A DNA stretch of 51,953 bases. Source: an uncultured Eubacterium sp. (lineage in GTDB: Bacteria > Bacillota > Clostridia > Lachnospirales > Lachnospiraceae). The DNA lies in the NCBI GenBank assembly GCA_905236805.1, contig CAJOPH010000034.1, forward strand, positions 1-51,953, in the 5' to 3' direction. Under the pieces are notes generated by a model. That model saw nothing but the letters and a program-made list of their open reading frames with translations, did not search any database and had not been told where the DNA came from. Both the position numbers and the translations under genes were made by a program. Each line of letters begins with the position of its first letter. The first letter of the stretch is position 1. Shown piece by piece: positions 40,953-50,765 of the stretch.

Positions 40953-41969
40953 TTAATTCTTCTCCAATAGCTGAGCCGCATTTTTGCCGGCCGCGAGGAA
41001 TTCCACGAACTTTCCCGTACCTATGGCCACGCAGGTCATGGGGTCTTTTGCCGTCATGGTGGTGATCCCGGTCCTGTTCTCAAGGAGCTGCTCCAATCCC
41101 CTCAGGAGAGCGCCCCCTCCGGTAAGGACTATCCCCCTGTCGGCAACGTCCGCCGCAAGCTCGGGCGGGGTCCTCTCCAGCACGCTGTGTATGGCCTCCA
41201 CTATCTGGTAGGTGGTCTCCCTTAAGGCTTCCTCGGTCTCCTCCGCCGTGACGGTCACGGTCTTTGGGAGACCCGTCACGAGATTCCTTCCCCTGACGTT
41301 CAATGTCTCTTCAGGGGTGCCGCCGTAACAGGTGCCTATACGGATCTTTATGTCCTCGGCCGTACGCTCCCCTATGAGGAGATTGTGTTTCTTCCTCATG
41401 AAGCGGACTATGGCCTCGTCAAAATCATCTCCGGCTATCTTTATCGATGTGGACACCACAGATCCCCCCAGGGAAATGACGGCTATGTCGGCCGTGCCTC
41501 CCCCGATGTCCACTATCATATTGCCGCATGGCTTGGATATGTCTATCCCCGCGCCTATGGCCGCGGCTATGGGCTCCTCTATGATGGAGACCTGCCTGGC
41601 GCCGGACTGGTAGGTGGCATCCTCCACCGCCTTTTTTTCCACCTCGGTCGCGCCCGAAGGCACACAGACGGATATCCTGGGCTTTCTGAAGGCGGAACGC
41701 CCCAAGGCCTTTTGGATGAAATACTTCATCATCTTTTCCGTCACGGTGTAGTCAGAGATGACTCCCTGGCGCAGGGGGCGGACCGCCACTATGTTTCCGG
41801 GGGTACGACCCAGCATGAGGCGCGCCTCCTCACCTATGGCCTTTATCTTGCCCGTGTCCCTGTCAAAGGCAACGACCGAAGGCTCCTTCAGTACCACTCC
41901 CTTGCCCTTTATGTATACCAGGATGCTCGCTGTCCCAAGATCTATTCCTATATCGGTAGTGTTCGCCAT
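40953..41969 (-). CDS. mbl: MreB/Mbl-type actin-like cell-shape protein
   Basis: 338 aa. Actin-fold motifs: IGIDLGTASILVYIKGKG (phosphate 1), MIVDIGGGTADIAVISLGG (phosphate 2) and VLTGGGALLRGLEQLL (adenosine). It forms membrane filaments guiding wall synthesis. Mbl is preferred over MreB because the next genes are flgF-like and flgG, as in B. subtilis mbl-flhO-flhP, and no mreC/mreD follows. A 14-codon frame ends 3 nt before ATG 41969. Confidence 0.92.
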   Translation of the reverse strand: MANTTDIGIDLGTASILVYIKGKGVVLKEPSVVAFDRDTGKIKAIGEEARLMLGRTPGNIVAVRPLRQGVISDYTVTEKMMKYFIQKALGRSAFRKPRISVCVPSGATEVEKKAVEDATYQSGARQVSIIEEPIAAAIGAGIDISKPCGNMIVDIGGGTADIAVISLGGSVVSTSIKIAGDDFDEAIVRFMRKKHNLLIGERTAEDIKIRIGTCYGGTPEETLNVRGRNLVTGLPKTVTVTAEETEEALRETTYQIVEAIHSVLERTPPELAADVADRGIVLTGGGALLRGLEQLLENRTGITTMTAKDPMTCVAIGTGKFVEFLAAGKNAAQLLEKN

Positions 41970-41972
41970 TTT

Positions 41973-42017
41973 TCAATACTCTCCCAAAACTAAAACAATA
42001 TTTAATGAATCCGTCAT
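41973..42017 (-). CDS. Possible 14-aa leader peptide of mbl
   Basis: ATG 42017 follows GAGGAAAGA and encodes [14 protein letters not shown]. It stops 3 nt before the mbl ATG, and its last codons overlap the mbl Shine-Dalgarno GGGAGAG. Translation of it could affect mbl initiation by coupling. It may be fortuitous. Confidence 0.35.
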   Translation of the reverse strand: MTDSLNIVLVLGEY

Positions 42018-42042
42018 TCTTTCCTCACTAAACGCACAAGAT

Positions 42043-42071
42043 ATTATATACCATTTTTTCGCATTTGACAA
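42043..42071 (-). promoter_or_regulatory. Sigma-A promoter of mbl operon
   Basis: Minus strand: -35 TTGTCA (42066-42071), 17-bp spacer, perfect -10 TATAAT (42043-42048). The leader is about 65 nt. Confidence 0.78.
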
Positions 42072-42100
42072 TGGTTTTTTGTCATCGGATTCACAATGAA

Positions 42101-42124
42101 GGGGCAGGGGGCTGTGAATAGTAA
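42101..42124 (+). repeat. 24-bp dispersed repeat, copy 2
   Basis: GGGGCAGGGGGCTGTGAATAG plus TAA, one mismatch to the minus-strand copy at 17895-17918. It lies between the divergent mbl and uvrA promoters, 6 bp before the uvrA -35. Confidence 0.8.
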
Positions 42125-42130
42125 GCCTTC

Positions 42131-42159
42131 TTGACTTTATCCGTGAAATAATGTAGAAT
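42131..42159 (+). promoter_or_regulatory. Sigma-A promoter of uvrA
   Basis: -35 TTGACT (42131-42136), 17-bp spacer, -10 TAGAAT (42154-42159), about 45 nt before the TTG start. No SOS box was recognised by eye. Confidence 0.78.
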
Positions 42160-42210
42160 ACACGAAGCTGTATGAGATCTGTCTTATAAGGAACTAAAGG
42201 AGGAATACCA

Positions 42211-45075
42211 TTGAAAGCCAGTGATTTTATCAGCGTAAGGGGCGCGAGGGAGCACAACCTCAAAAACATAGACATAGACATCCCCAGGGGCAGGCTGGTC
42301 GTAATGACGGGGCTTTCGGGCTCGGGAAAAAGCTCCCTGGCCTTTGACACCATCTACGCCGAAGGCCAGAGGCGCTACATGGAGTCACTCTCCTCCTACG
42401 CGAGGATGTTTCTGGGGAGGATGGAAAAGCCTTTGGTGGAGAGCATAACGGGGCTTTCCCCCGCCATATCCATAGACCAAAAATCCACCAACAAAAACCC
42501 CCGCTCCACCGTGGGCACGGTCACGGAGATCTACGACTATTTCAGGCTCCTTTACGCAAGGATAGGAATCCCCCACTGCCCCTCCTGCGGAAAAATCATC
42601 CAAAAGCAGTCCGTGGACCAGATGGCGGACTCTTTGATGGCCCTGGGAGAAGTCACCAGAGTGCAGCTATTGGCACCTGTGGTGCGCGGCAGGAAGGGCA
42701 CCCACGCAAAAGTCCTTGAATCCGCCAGAAAGTCAGGCTATGTCAGGGTCAGGGTGGATGGAAACCTCTATGACCTCTCGGACGATATCTCCCTGGAAAA
42801 AAACAGAAAGCACGACATAGAGATAGTGGTGGACAGGATAAAGATAAAGGAAGGCATAGAAGGCAGGCTTTCCGATTCCATAGAGACCGTATTGTCTTTG
42901 ACGGACGGGCTGCTTCTGGCAGATGTCCTGCCCAATAAGGACATAGAAGATGAAGGGTCTGTTGCAAAAACGGGGGGGCAGATCACCCTTTCACAGAGCT
43001 TCTCCTGCCCTGACTGCGGGATATCCATAGGAAAAATAGAGCCAAGGAGCTTTTCCTTCAACAATCCCTTCGGGGCGTGCCCTGAGTGCTCGGGGCTGGG
43101 CTACCGCATGGAATTTGACCCGGAACTGATAGTCAGTGACGATACCCTTTCCATCGAAGAAGGCGCCATAGCCATTCCCGGGTACCAGTCCGCCGGAAAA
43201 AAGGGAAGCTTTTCCAATGCGATACTAAGCGCGCTTGGCGAAAGGTTTAATTTTGATTTAAATACTCCCTATAAAGACTACACGGATGAGATAAAAGATA
43301 TCATCATGTACGGGACGGGCGAGACCGTCACTGTCCACTACAAGGGCCAGAGGGGGGAGGGAGACTACCCCATCACCTTTGAGGGCGTGATAGCATCCTC
43401 CAGGCGCAGATACAGAGAAGTCTCCTCGGAAAGAACCCGCCAGGAATATGAGACCTTCATGAGGATCACTCCCTGCCCCGAATGCGGGGGCAAGAGGCTG
43501 AAAAAAGAATCCCTGGCCGTGACCGTCCTTGACAAAAATATCCACGAGATCACCTCCCTTTCGGTGGGAGATCTCAAAAGTTTTCTGGAAAATGCCACTT
43601 TCACAAAGCAGGAGATCCTCATAGGGGAGGAAATATTAAAAGAAATAAAGAACAGGGTGGGATTTTTGGCAGACGTTGGCCTCTCCTACCTCACCCTGAC
43701 CAGGTTCACGGGCTCATTGTCCGGGGGGGAAGCCCAGAGGATAAGGCTGGCGACGCAGATAGGATCCGGTCTGGTGGGTGTTACATATATCCTGGATGAG
43801 CCAAGCATAGGCCTCCACCAGAGGGACAATACCAAACTTCTTTCCACATTAAAGCACCTAAGGGACTTAGGGAACACGGTCATCGTGGTCGAGCACGATG
43901 AAGAGACCATGAGGGAGGCGGATTTTCTGGTGGACATAGGACCTAAGGCGGGGATCCACGGTGGGGAGATAGTGGCCTTTGGGACCTGCGCCCAGGTGAT
44001 GAAAAAAAAGGGCTCCATCACCGGGGAATACCTCAGCGGGAAAAGAAAGATCGAAGTGCCCCCCGAAAGAAGAGCTCCCCATTCATGGCTGAAGGTCCGA
44101 GGCGCAAGGATGAATAACCTGCGCGACATAGACGCTGATTTTCCTTTGGGGGTGTTTACCTGCGTGACCGGGGTGTCGGGCTCCGGGAAAAGCTCCCTGG
44201 TAAATGAAATACTTTTCAAGGCGCTTTCAAGGCGGCTGAACAGGTCAAGGCTCATCCCCGGTCCCCATGACTCGATAGAAGGCACAGAACACCTTGACAA
44301 GGTAATAGACATAGACCAAAGCCCCATAGGGCGCACGCCCCGTTCTAACCCCGCCACCTACACCGGGGTATTTGACCTCATAAGGGATCTTTTTGCCCAG
44401 ACTAAGGACGCCAAGGCCAAGGGCTACGGAAAGGGGAGGTTTTCCTTTAATGTAAAGGGGGGAAGGTGCGAGGCCTGCTCCGGGGACGGGATCATCAAGA
44501 TAGAAATGCACTTTCTGCCCGATGTCTATGTTCCGTGTGAGGTATGCGGCGGAAAAAGATACAACAGGGAGACCCTTGAGGTTTCCTACAAGGGAAAAAG
44601 CATTTATGATGTCCTGGAGATGACCGTCGAGGAGGCTTCGGAATTTTTCGGGAGCATCCCCTCCATAAAGAGAAAGCTCGATGCCCTGATGGACGTGGGG
44701 CTTTCGTATGTGAAGCTGGGCCAGCCCTCCACGGAACTTTCGGGCGGTGAGGCGCAGCGGGTAAAGCTTGCCACGGAGCTTTCACGGAAGGGCACGGGAC
44801 GCACCATATACATCTTGGATGAGCCCACCACGGGACTTCATTTCGAGGATGTACGAAGGCTCATAGAAATCCTCCAACGGCTTACGGACAGTGGAAATAC
44901 CGTGGTGGTGATAGAGCACAATCTTGACGTCATAAAAAGCGCCGACTACATCATCGACATGGGCCCCGAGGGCGGGGACGGCGGGGGAACCATAATTGCC
45001 AAAGGGACTCCCGAAGAAGTATCCCTCACGGAAGGCTCATACACCGGGGAGTACCTGAAAAAGTACCTGGGATAA
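42211..45075 (+). CDS. uvrA: Excinuclease ABC subunit A
   Basis: 954 aa, full length. ATP-dependent damage-recognition subunit of nucleotide excision repair. Walker A of the first ABC module is GLSGSGKSS near residue 34, with signature [17 protein letters not shown]; the second is GVSGSGKSS near 650, with [16 protein letters not shown]. Zinc sites are CPECSGLGY with its upstream CPDC pair and [17 protein letters not shown]. The start is TTG 42211 after AAAGGAGGAATACCA. Highly conserved, so no ambiguity. Confidence 0.98.
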   Translation: MKASDFISVRGAREHNLKNIDIDIPRGRLVVMTGLSGSGKSSLAFDTIYAEGQRRYMESLSSYARMFLGRMEKPLVESITGLSPAISIDQKSTNKNPRSTVGTVTEIYDYFRLLYARIGIPHCPSCGKIIQKQSVDQMADSLMALGEVTRVQLLAPVVRGRKGTHAKVLESARKSGYVRVRVDGNLYDLSDDISLEKNRKHDIEIVVDRIKIKEGIEGRLSDSIETVLSLTDGLLLADVLPNKDIEDEGSVAKTGGQITLSQSFSCPDCGISIGKIEPRSFSFNNPFGACPECSGLGYRMEFDPELIVSDDTLSIEEGAIAIPGYQSAGKKGSFSNAILSALGERFNFDLNTPYKDYTDEIKDIIMYGTGETVTVHYKGQRGEGDYPITFEGVIASSRRRYREVSSERTRQEYETFMRITPCPECGGKRLKKESLAVTVLDKNIHEITSLSVGDLKSFLENATFTKQEILIGEEILKEIKNRVGFLADVGLSYLTLTRFTGSLSGGEAQRIRLATQIGSGLVGVTYILDEPSIGLHQRDNTKLLSTLKHLRDLGNTVIVVEHDEETMREADFLVDIGPKAGIHGGEIVAFGTCAQVMKKKGSITGEYLSGKRKIEVPPERRAPHSWLKVRGARMNNLRDIDADFPLGVFTCVTGVSGSGKSSLVNEILFKALSRRLNRSRLIPGPHDSIEGTEHLDKVIDIDQSPIGRTPRSNPATYTGVFDLIRDLFAQTKDAKAKGYGKGRFSFNVKGGRCEACSGDGIIKIEMHFLPDVYVPCEVCGGKRYNRETLEVSYKGKSIYDVLEMTVEEASEFFGSIPSIKRKLDALMDVGLSYVKLGQPSTELSGGEAQRVKLATELSRKGTGRTIYILDEPTTGLHFEDVRRLIEILQRLTDSGNTVVVIEHNLDVIKSADYIIDMGPEGGDGGGTIIAKGTPEEVSLTEGSYTGEYLKKYLG

Positions 45076-45113
45076 TGTCATGCCGGGGGTATTTTACAGT
45101 GTGATCGTGATCT

Positions 45114-45142
45114 TTGACTTTTTTTCTGAAATATGGTATAGT
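45114..45142 (+). promoter_or_regulatory. Sigma-A promoter of the AGCS symporter gene
   Basis: -35 TTGACT (45114-45119), 17-bp spacer, -10 TATAGT (45137-45142), 50 nt before the TTG start. No glycine riboswitch fits in the short gap. Confidence 0.75.
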
Positions 45143-45192
45143 AAAACGTATTTTGTAAATCGCATGTTTTTTTGAAAGGAAGGTAACATATT

Positions 45193-46608
45193 TTGGAAAA
45201 ATTCATTGAAACCCTCACCAAATACCTGGGTGCCATTGACGATTTCGTCTGGGGTCCCGTGATGCTGGTACTGTTGGTTGGAACGGGGATATTCATCACG
45301 GTCCGCGTGGGCTTTCTTACCTGGAGGAACCTCCCCTACGCCCTAAAGAGCACATTGAGCAAAGAATCCAGAAAGACGCACAGGGGAACGGGGGATGTGT
45401 CGCCCTTTGCGGCACTTACCACGGCCTTAGCCGCGACCATAGGCACCGGCAACATCGTCGGGGTCGCCACGGCCATGGTATCGGGAGGCCCGGGAGCCCT
45501 CGTCTGGATGGAGATATCCGCCATCTTCGGGCTTACCACCAAGTTTTCCGAGTGCATGCTCGCCATCAAATACCGCGAGGTAAATGACCGGGGCGAAATG
45601 ACGGGAGGTCCCATGTACACCATGAAAAAGGCCTTCAAGAACAAGACCTTCGGGTCTGTCATGGGGTGGCTCTTTGCGCTGTTTGCCGTCATAGCCTCAT
45701 TCGGGATAGGAAACCTGACCCAGGCAAATTCCATAGCAAGCTCGCTCCATTCCACATTCAATACATCCGACATAGCGGTGGGTGTAGTCCTTACCATACT
45801 CTCTTTGGTAATAATAGTAGGCGGAATAAAATCCATCTCCAGAATATCATCGGTGGTGGTACCCTTCATGGCCATATTCTATGTGGTAGGTGGCATAATA
45901 GTCATCATCGGAAACTACCAAAACCTCCCCACGGGGATAGCCATGATATTCAAGATGGCATTTTCACCCTCCGCCATAGGGGGAGGCCTGGCGGGAACCA
46001 TCACGGCATCCGTCATGAATGCCATGAGGTACGGCGTGGCCAGGGGATGCTTTTCCAATGAAGCCGGAATGGGGTCGGCCGCCATTACGGCCGCGGCGGC
46101 TACCACCGACGACCCCGTCCGCCAGGGTTACATCAACATGACGGGTACCTTCTGGGACACCATAGTGGTATGCACGGTCACCGGCCTTTGCATAGCCTCC
46201 TCCGGGGTGCTTGGCACGGTGGATCCGTCCACGGGAAAGCTATACAAGGGGGCGGCACTTACCATGGCCAGCTTCCATACCGTCCTGGGCCGGGTGGGCA
46301 CCGTAGTCGTGTGCATCGGCATAGCGCTCTTTGCCTTCTCCACCATCCTGGGATGGGAATACCACGGCGAAAAGGCCTTTGAATACCTGGCCAAAGGTCC
46401 AAAGTACAATATGGTCTACAGGGTGGTATTCTCCCTCATAGTATTCGTGGGGGCCACCACCACGCTGGATATCGCATGGACCTTCTCTGATATCGCGAAC
46501 GCCCTGATGGCCGTGCCAAACCTCATCTGCCTCCTCATTCTCAGTGGGGAGATACGCTCCGAGATGTTAAGGTTCCAGGAAGTGCTGAAAAAAGAAAGAC
46601 AGGAATAA
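45193..46608 (+). CDS. Sodium:alanine/glycine symporter (AGCS family)
   Basis: 471 aa, about eleven membrane helices. Family signatures include GTGIFITVRVGFLTWRN, PFAALTTALAATIGTGNIVGVATA, GGPGALVWMEISAIFG, the segment YRGVARGCFSNEAGMGSA-like near residue 290, and WEYHGEKAFEYL. Imports alanine or glycine with Na+. The start is TTG 45193, with GGAAGG about a dozen bases upstream, so it may be weakly initiated. The next gene begins 38 nt later. Confidence 0.93.
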   Translation: MEKFIETLTKYLGAIDDFVWGPVMLVLLVGTGIFITVRVGFLTWRNLPYALKSTLSKESRKTHRGTGDVSPFAALTTALAATIGTGNIVGVATAMVSGGPGALVWMEISAIFGLTTKFSECMLAIKYREVNDRGEMTGGPMYTMKKAFKNKTFGSVMGWLFALFAVIASFGIGNLTQANSIASSLHSTFNTSDIAVGVVLTILSLVIIVGGIKSISRISSVVVPFMAIFYVVGGIIVIIGNYQNLPTGIAMIFKMAFSPSAIGGGLAGTITASVMNAMRYGVARGCFSNEAGMGSAAITAAAATTDDPVRQGYINMTGTFWDTIVVCTVTGLCIASSGVLGTVDPSTGKLYKGAALTMASFHTVLGRVGTVVVCIGIALFAFSTILGWEYHGEKAFEYLAKGPKYNMVYRVVFSLIVFVGATTTLDIAWTFSDIANALMAVPNLICLLILSGEIRSEMLRFQEVLKKERQE

Positions 46609-46646
46609 ACCGGAAAATAAAATGATGATTTTATAAAGGAGTTTTT

Positions 46647-47378
46647 ATGACCGAAGAAGTAAAAACATTAAGGGACTGGATAATCAACGCGAAAAAAATA
46701 GTCTTTTTCGGGGGAGCGGGTGTCTCAACGGAAAGCGGGATCCCGGACTTTAGGAGCGTGGACGGGCTCTACAACCAAAAATACGACTACCCCCCGGAGC
46801 AGATTCTCTCACACAGCTTCTATATGTCCAAAAAAGATGAATTTTATAAATTTTACAGGGACAAGATGCTGATCTTGGATGCCCGGCCCAATCCCGCCCA
46901 CATTGCGCTGGCAAAGCTCGAGGAAGAAGGAAAGCTTGCGGCCGTCGTCACCCAGAATATTGACGGTCTCCACCAGAAGGCGGGCTCTAAGCATGTGTGC
47001 GAGCTCCACGGCTCCACTCTCAGGAACTACTGCGAAAAATGCGGCGCTTCCTATGACATAGACTACATGGCAAAGGCGCAGGGAGTTCCCAAATGTGAAA
47101 AATGCGGCGGCGACATAAAGCCGGACGTCGTGCTCTATGAAGAGGGTCTTGACGGGAGCGTTATGGAAGATGCCGCCGTGTCCATCTCACAGGCAGACGT
47201 GCTCATCATAGGGGGGACATCCCTGGCCGTCTACCCGGCAGCGGGCATGATAAACTACTACCGGGGAAACAAGATGGTCCTTATCAACAGGGATTCTACC
47301 CCCAAGGACAAGATGGCAAACCTCATCATAAGGGAGCCCATAGGCGAAGTCTTTTCACAGATCATGGAAGAAATCTGA
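46647..47378 (+). CDS. cobB: Sir2-family NAD-dependent protein deacylase
   Basis: 243 aa. NAD-binding motifs: VFFGGAGVSTESGIPDFRS and TQNIDGLHQKAG; the catalytic His is in CELHGSTLRNYC. The zinc module is CEKCGASYD with CEKCGGDIKPDVVLYEE. It removes acetyl or other acyl groups from protein lysines using NAD. AAAGGAG precedes ATG 46647. It may be co-transcribed with the symporter. The last codon and stop are tandemly duplicated (47370-47387). Confidence 0.95.
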   Translation: MTEEVKTLRDWIINAKKIVFFGGAGVSTESGIPDFRSVDGLYNQKYDYPPEQILSHSFYMSKKDEFYKFYRDKMLILDARPNPAHIALAKLEEEGKLAAVVTQNIDGLHQKAGSKHVCELHGSTLRNYCEKCGASYDIDYMAKAQGVPKCEKCGGDIKPDVVLYEEGLDGSVMEDAAVSISQADVLIIGGTSLAVYPAAGMINYYRGNKMVLINRDSTPKDKMANLIIREPIGEVFSQIMEEI

Positions 47379-47387
47379 GAAATCTGA
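47370..47387 (+). repeat. 9-bp tandem duplication across the sirtuin stop codon
   Basis: GAAATCTGA is repeated exactly at 47370-47378 and 47379-47387. The first copy contains the last two codons' end and the stop TGA. Confidence 0.9.
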
Positions 47388-47410
47388 GAGACCCGTGAGA
47401 TTTTTGACGT

Positions 47411-49891
47411 TTACCGTAACAGGTCCGATATGGCTTTATTTACCCCATCCTCATCGATGTTCCTTATGGCCATTTCCAATCCGGACAGGTCTTTGGGCAT
47501 GTCATATTCCGAAAGCTTCCTGAATGCGTGATCTGCCACGTCTATGTCCACGTCCTCCATGGCGGATTTTATTTCTTTCAGAAGGGATCTTACCGAAGCC
47601 TCATCGTAAGGCTTTAGGGGCCTGTTCCCGGGGGCATCCCCCGCGGAATGGGCCTTTTTCATCCTATCGAGTGTCTTTGTCCATTCATCCCGGAAAATGC
47701 CATGGACATTCCTTATCCTTCCGTAATCTTCATCCCCGGCCGCATATTCCAAAAGCTTCGCAAGGAAACTAAGGTCATCCTCCCCCACCATTGCGGCCGA
47801 GGTCTTCATGGAATGTACGAGAACCCTGTACTGCTTTAGGGTCTCATCGTGGGAACCATCCCCTTCAGGGAAGATCTCCCCGTAAAAACCGTCAAGTTTT
47901 TGTATCTCGGATCCCCCTATTCCTATGAAGTCTTTTATTAACTCTTCTTTTAATTTATCGTCAGAGGTTTGTCCCTGCTCTTTTTCCTTACTTTTTTCCT
48001 TTCTTTTCCCCTTCCTGATCTTTTCCACCGGAAGATATTCCCTTAGCATCTGCTCCATCCTTTGATACCGGATGGGCTTTGAAAGGAAGCCGTCAAACCC
48101 TATCCTTTCGTACTCCTCCTTCGCCCCCGTTATGGCGTTGGCGGTAAGGGCTATCACGGGCGTGTGGGGGTTTTTATATCCCCCATGGGCCTTCATGTCC
48201 TTAAGGACTTCTATCCCGTCAAGGTCCGGCATCATGTGGTCTAAAAGTATGAGGTCGTAGGTTTCTTTCTTTACGCATGCCAGAGCCTGCTGCCCTCCCC
48301 CTGCCTCATCTATATTTATCAGGGTATCTCTCAGGAGTCCCTTTACCACCTTGATGTTCATCGCATTGTCATCCACCACCAGGATTTTTGCGTCCGGGGC
48401 GCAAAAAGAGACCTCATAGGAATCCTTCTTTCCTTTCCTTTGGGCTTCCTTGAACCTTTGGGAGATATCCCCTATAGGCAAAGTATCCTTCACATCCTGC
48501 TCCAGGTCAAAGGAAAATACCGAACCTTTTCCATACTCGCTTTTGACCTCAAGGGTACTGCCCATAAGGGCTAGGAGCTTCTGGGTGATATTTATCCCAA
48601 GACCCGTTCCTTCGATATGCCTGCCCTGGCTTTCACCTATCCTCTCATACTCGGTAAACAGCCTGTCTATATCCTCTTTCCTTATCCCTCTTCCGGTGTC
48701 TGCCACCTCGAAATGCATAAGGGCGACCCTTCCTGTCACTGTGGTCTCCAAAGTAAGGGAGACCATGCCCTCATCGGTGTATTTTACCGCATTGTTCAAG
48801 AGATTGGTAAGTATCTGCCGTAGCCTTACGTCATCTCCCACGAGCCGTGAGGGGGTATCCCCATCAATATGTGTCTCCATCCTAAGGCCCTTGTCTTTGG
48901 CCTTTATGGTGATGAGGTTTACGGTGTCATGTATGAGGCTTGATGTATCGTAATCCGCAATGACCAGCTCCATCTTCCCCGACTCCACCTTGGATATGTC
49001 GAGGATGTCATTGATGATGGAAAGAAGGCTCTCGGCCGCGCCCTTTATGTCCCTGGCGTAGCCTTGTATTTTTTCGTCCTCCTCTTCCCTGATGATCATC
49101 TCATCCATACCTATCACGGCATTTATGGGAGTCCTTATCTCATGGGACATATTTGCCAGAAACTCTGACTTGGCCCTGTTTGCCTCATCGGCACGGATGG
49201 TCTCCAGCCGGAGCTTTTCCATGGTTTCTTCGAGCTTTATAAGATCCGGAGTCTCCATCACGAAGAGGGAGATCATTGCGGCTAGGGAGGCAAAATACAT
49301 GACCAGAAGCACATGCTCAAAGAGGACCAATTGGAGAACGGCTCCTGACATCAGCATGAGGATGAACAGCCAAAACAGGGTATTTTGCCTGGTATCGAGC
49401 ATCACCCTCCTTACCATCAGGTACCAAAGCCCTATGAGGAAGATGGCTACCAGCGTGGCATAGCACAGAAAATAATAAGGACCATGGATGTACTTTCCTT
49501 CTTCATTAAAGGTGAACACAAAGCCCATTTTGATATTGATTATCATCAAGATGATATACACTACCACTATCGCAAAACACAGGTAGTAAAATACCCCTAT
49601 CCTGCCTTTCCCCACAAAGGCCACCAGGTACCGGACAAAACAAAGCGCCATGATGTCACTCAGTATGAAAAACACTGTGCTGGCAAAAATATTGAGGATA
49701 GGAGGAACCCTATCCCCATGGTCTATCATGGCGGCCGTCACCACATCCATTATTTCCGTAAAAAGAAGTACCACCACCATCTGGCGGTAACGCTGACTGG
49801 CGAGGGATACTTTCGGGTATTGCAGGTACAGGTAGAGGATGAGGATCGCCAAAAATCCTGTCGCTGCCACCTCGAAATAGATATTATACAT
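47411..49891 (-). CDS. Hybrid sensor histidine kinase with receiver and HPt domains
   Basis: 826 aa. Residues ~8-212 hold about seven membrane helices without a recognised sensor fold. A short coiled stretch (EETMEKLRLETIRADEANRAKSEFLA, written in part) leads to HisKA with His250 (NMSHEIRTPINAVIG). HATPase motifs are LTNLLNNAVKYTDEG, DTGRGI and GTGLGINIT. A receiver domain follows (KILVVDDNAMNI, LILLDHMMPDLDG), then a basic linker (KGKRKEKSKEKEQ) and a C-terminal HPt with VHSMKTSAAMVG. It is a full His-Asp-His relay in one protein. The ATG overlaps the stop of the response-regulator gene by 8 nt. Confidence 0.92.
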   Translation of the reverse strand: MYNIYFEVAATGFLAILILYLYLQYPKVSLASQRYRQMVVVLLFTEIMDVVTAAMIDHGDRVPPILNIFASTVFFILSDIMALCFVRYLVAFVGKGRIGVFYYLCFAIVVVYIILMIINIKMGFVFTFNEEGKYIHGPYYFLCYATLVAIFLIGLWYLMVRRVMLDTRQNTLFWLFILMLMSGAVLQLVLFEHVLLVMYFASLAAMISLFVMETPDLIKLEETMEKLRLETIRADEANRAKSEFLANMSHEIRTPINAVIGMDEMIIREEEDEKIQGYARDIKGAAESLLSIINDILDISKVESGKMELVIADYDTSSLIHDTVNLITIKAKDKGLRMETHIDGDTPSRLVGDDVRLRQILTNLLNNAVKYTDEGMVSLTLETTVTGRVALMHFEVADTGRGIRKEDIDRLFTEYERIGESQGRHIEGTGLGINITQKLLALMGSTLEVKSEYGKGSVFSFDLEQDVKDTLPIGDISQRFKEAQRKGKKDSYEVSFCAPDAKILVVDDNAMNIKVVKGLLRDTLINIDEAGGGQQALACVKKETYDLILLDHMMPDLDGIEVLKDMKAHGGYKNPHTPVIALTANAITGAKEEYERIGFDGFLSKPIRYQRMEQMLREYLPVEKIRKGKRKEKSKEKEQGQTSDDKLKEELIKDFIGIGGSEIQKLDGFYGEIFPEGDGSHDETLKQYRVLVHSMKTSAAMVGEDDLSFLAKLLEYAAGDEDYGRIRNVHGIFRDEWTKTLDRMKKAHSAGDAPGNRPLKPYDEASVRSLLKEIKSAMEDVDIDVADHAFRKLSEYDMPKDLSGLEMAIRNIDEDGVNKAISDLLR

Positions 49892-50666
49892 AGTCCAATA
49901 CTTTGTTTACCTCTTTGATGAGCATTTCCTTGTCCACGGGCTTTAGGATATAGCCCTTCGTCCCATACTTTAATACCTCTATTATCTTTTCCTTCTCCGA
50001 GGAATTCGTAACGAAAATGACGGGTATGTCCCTCATCCTCTCATCCTTCCTCATCTCTTCGAGGGTATCTTTGCCGCTCATGCCTCCCATCTCATAGTCC
50101 AAAAGGACCAGGTGCGGCCTCTTCCTGGGAATCTGCTTCAGTGCCTTCTCCCCCGAGGGCGCAAGGAAGATCTCGTATCCCTCCTCTTCGAGTATGGACT
50201 TCGTGGTCCGCAAGAACAAGGGTGAATCGTCCACTATCATAACCCTCTTTTTGTTCCCGGGGTCCTGTTCTCTCGTGAAGATCCTTTTTTGTTCTTTCAA
50301 AAGCTCTGTTTCTTCCAACAGCTCCCTCATAGCCTCTATCACCGAGTGCAATGCCACCGGACGAAACTTTCTCCTGAAATTAGAAGCCTGGCATTTGTCC
50401 GAGATCTTCTCCCAGTCCTCCTTGGATGTGACCACAAAGACGGGAATGTCCCGGCATTCATCCTCATGCCATTCGAGAAATCCCATGTTCAAATCATCGT
50501 CCCCACTCTGGCAGAAGATAAAAATATCCGGGGAGACCATACCATACAAGTCCTCGATATTTGTTATATCAAGATTGGATATTTGGATGTTGAACCTGGA
50601 TGAAAGGCCTTCGCTTAAGGATCTCACCATGTCTCCGGGTTCACCTATCAATAGTACTTTTTCCAT
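49884..50666 (-). CDS. Two-receiver response regulator without DNA-binding output
   Basis: 260 aa. Residues ~1-118 look like a receiver fold (KVLLIGEPGDMVRSLSEGL, DIFIFCQSGDDD, VPVFVVTSKEDW-like) but lack the acidic pair and phosphoacceptor Asp, so are probably a pseudo-receiver. Residues ~139-258 form a canonical receiver: acidic pair IVDDSPL, phosphoacceptor Asp190 (LVLLDYEMGG), Thr (VIFVTNSS) and Lys (GYILKPVDK). No DNA-binding or enzymatic output is present. It is coupled to the hybrid kinase that follows, so likely a phosphorelay partner. Confidence 0.88.
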   Translation of the reverse strand: MEKVLLIGEPGDMVRSLSEGLSSRFNIQISNLDITNIEDLYGMVSPDIFIFCQSGDDDLNMGFLEWHEDECRDIPVFVVTSKEDWEKISDKCQASNFRRKFRPVALHSVIEAMRELLEETELLKEQKRIFTREQDPGNKKRVMIVDDSPLFLRTTKSILEEEGYEIFLAPSGEKALKQIPRKRPHLVLLDYEMGGMSGKDTLEEMRKDERMRDIPVIFVTNSSEKEKIIEVLKYGTKGYILKPVDKEMLIKEVNKVLDYV

Positions 50667-50733
50667 AGCATTTACTCCGATCTGTCATGTACGTGCTACT
50701 AAGGATCTGTTACAGAATAACTTTTATTTTTGA

Positions 50734-50752
50734 ACAGCTCCTAAGGAACTGT
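50734..50752. repeat. Near-perfect 19-bp palindrome
   Basis: ACAGCTCCT-A-AGGAACTGT with one mismatch between arms, between the cyclophilin stop and the response-regulator gene. No U-tract follows on the minus strand. Possible operator for the two-component genes; no clear promoter was found in the 99-bp gap 50667-50765. Confidence 0.45.
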
Positions 50753-50765
50753 GAGTTTTGCCCCT

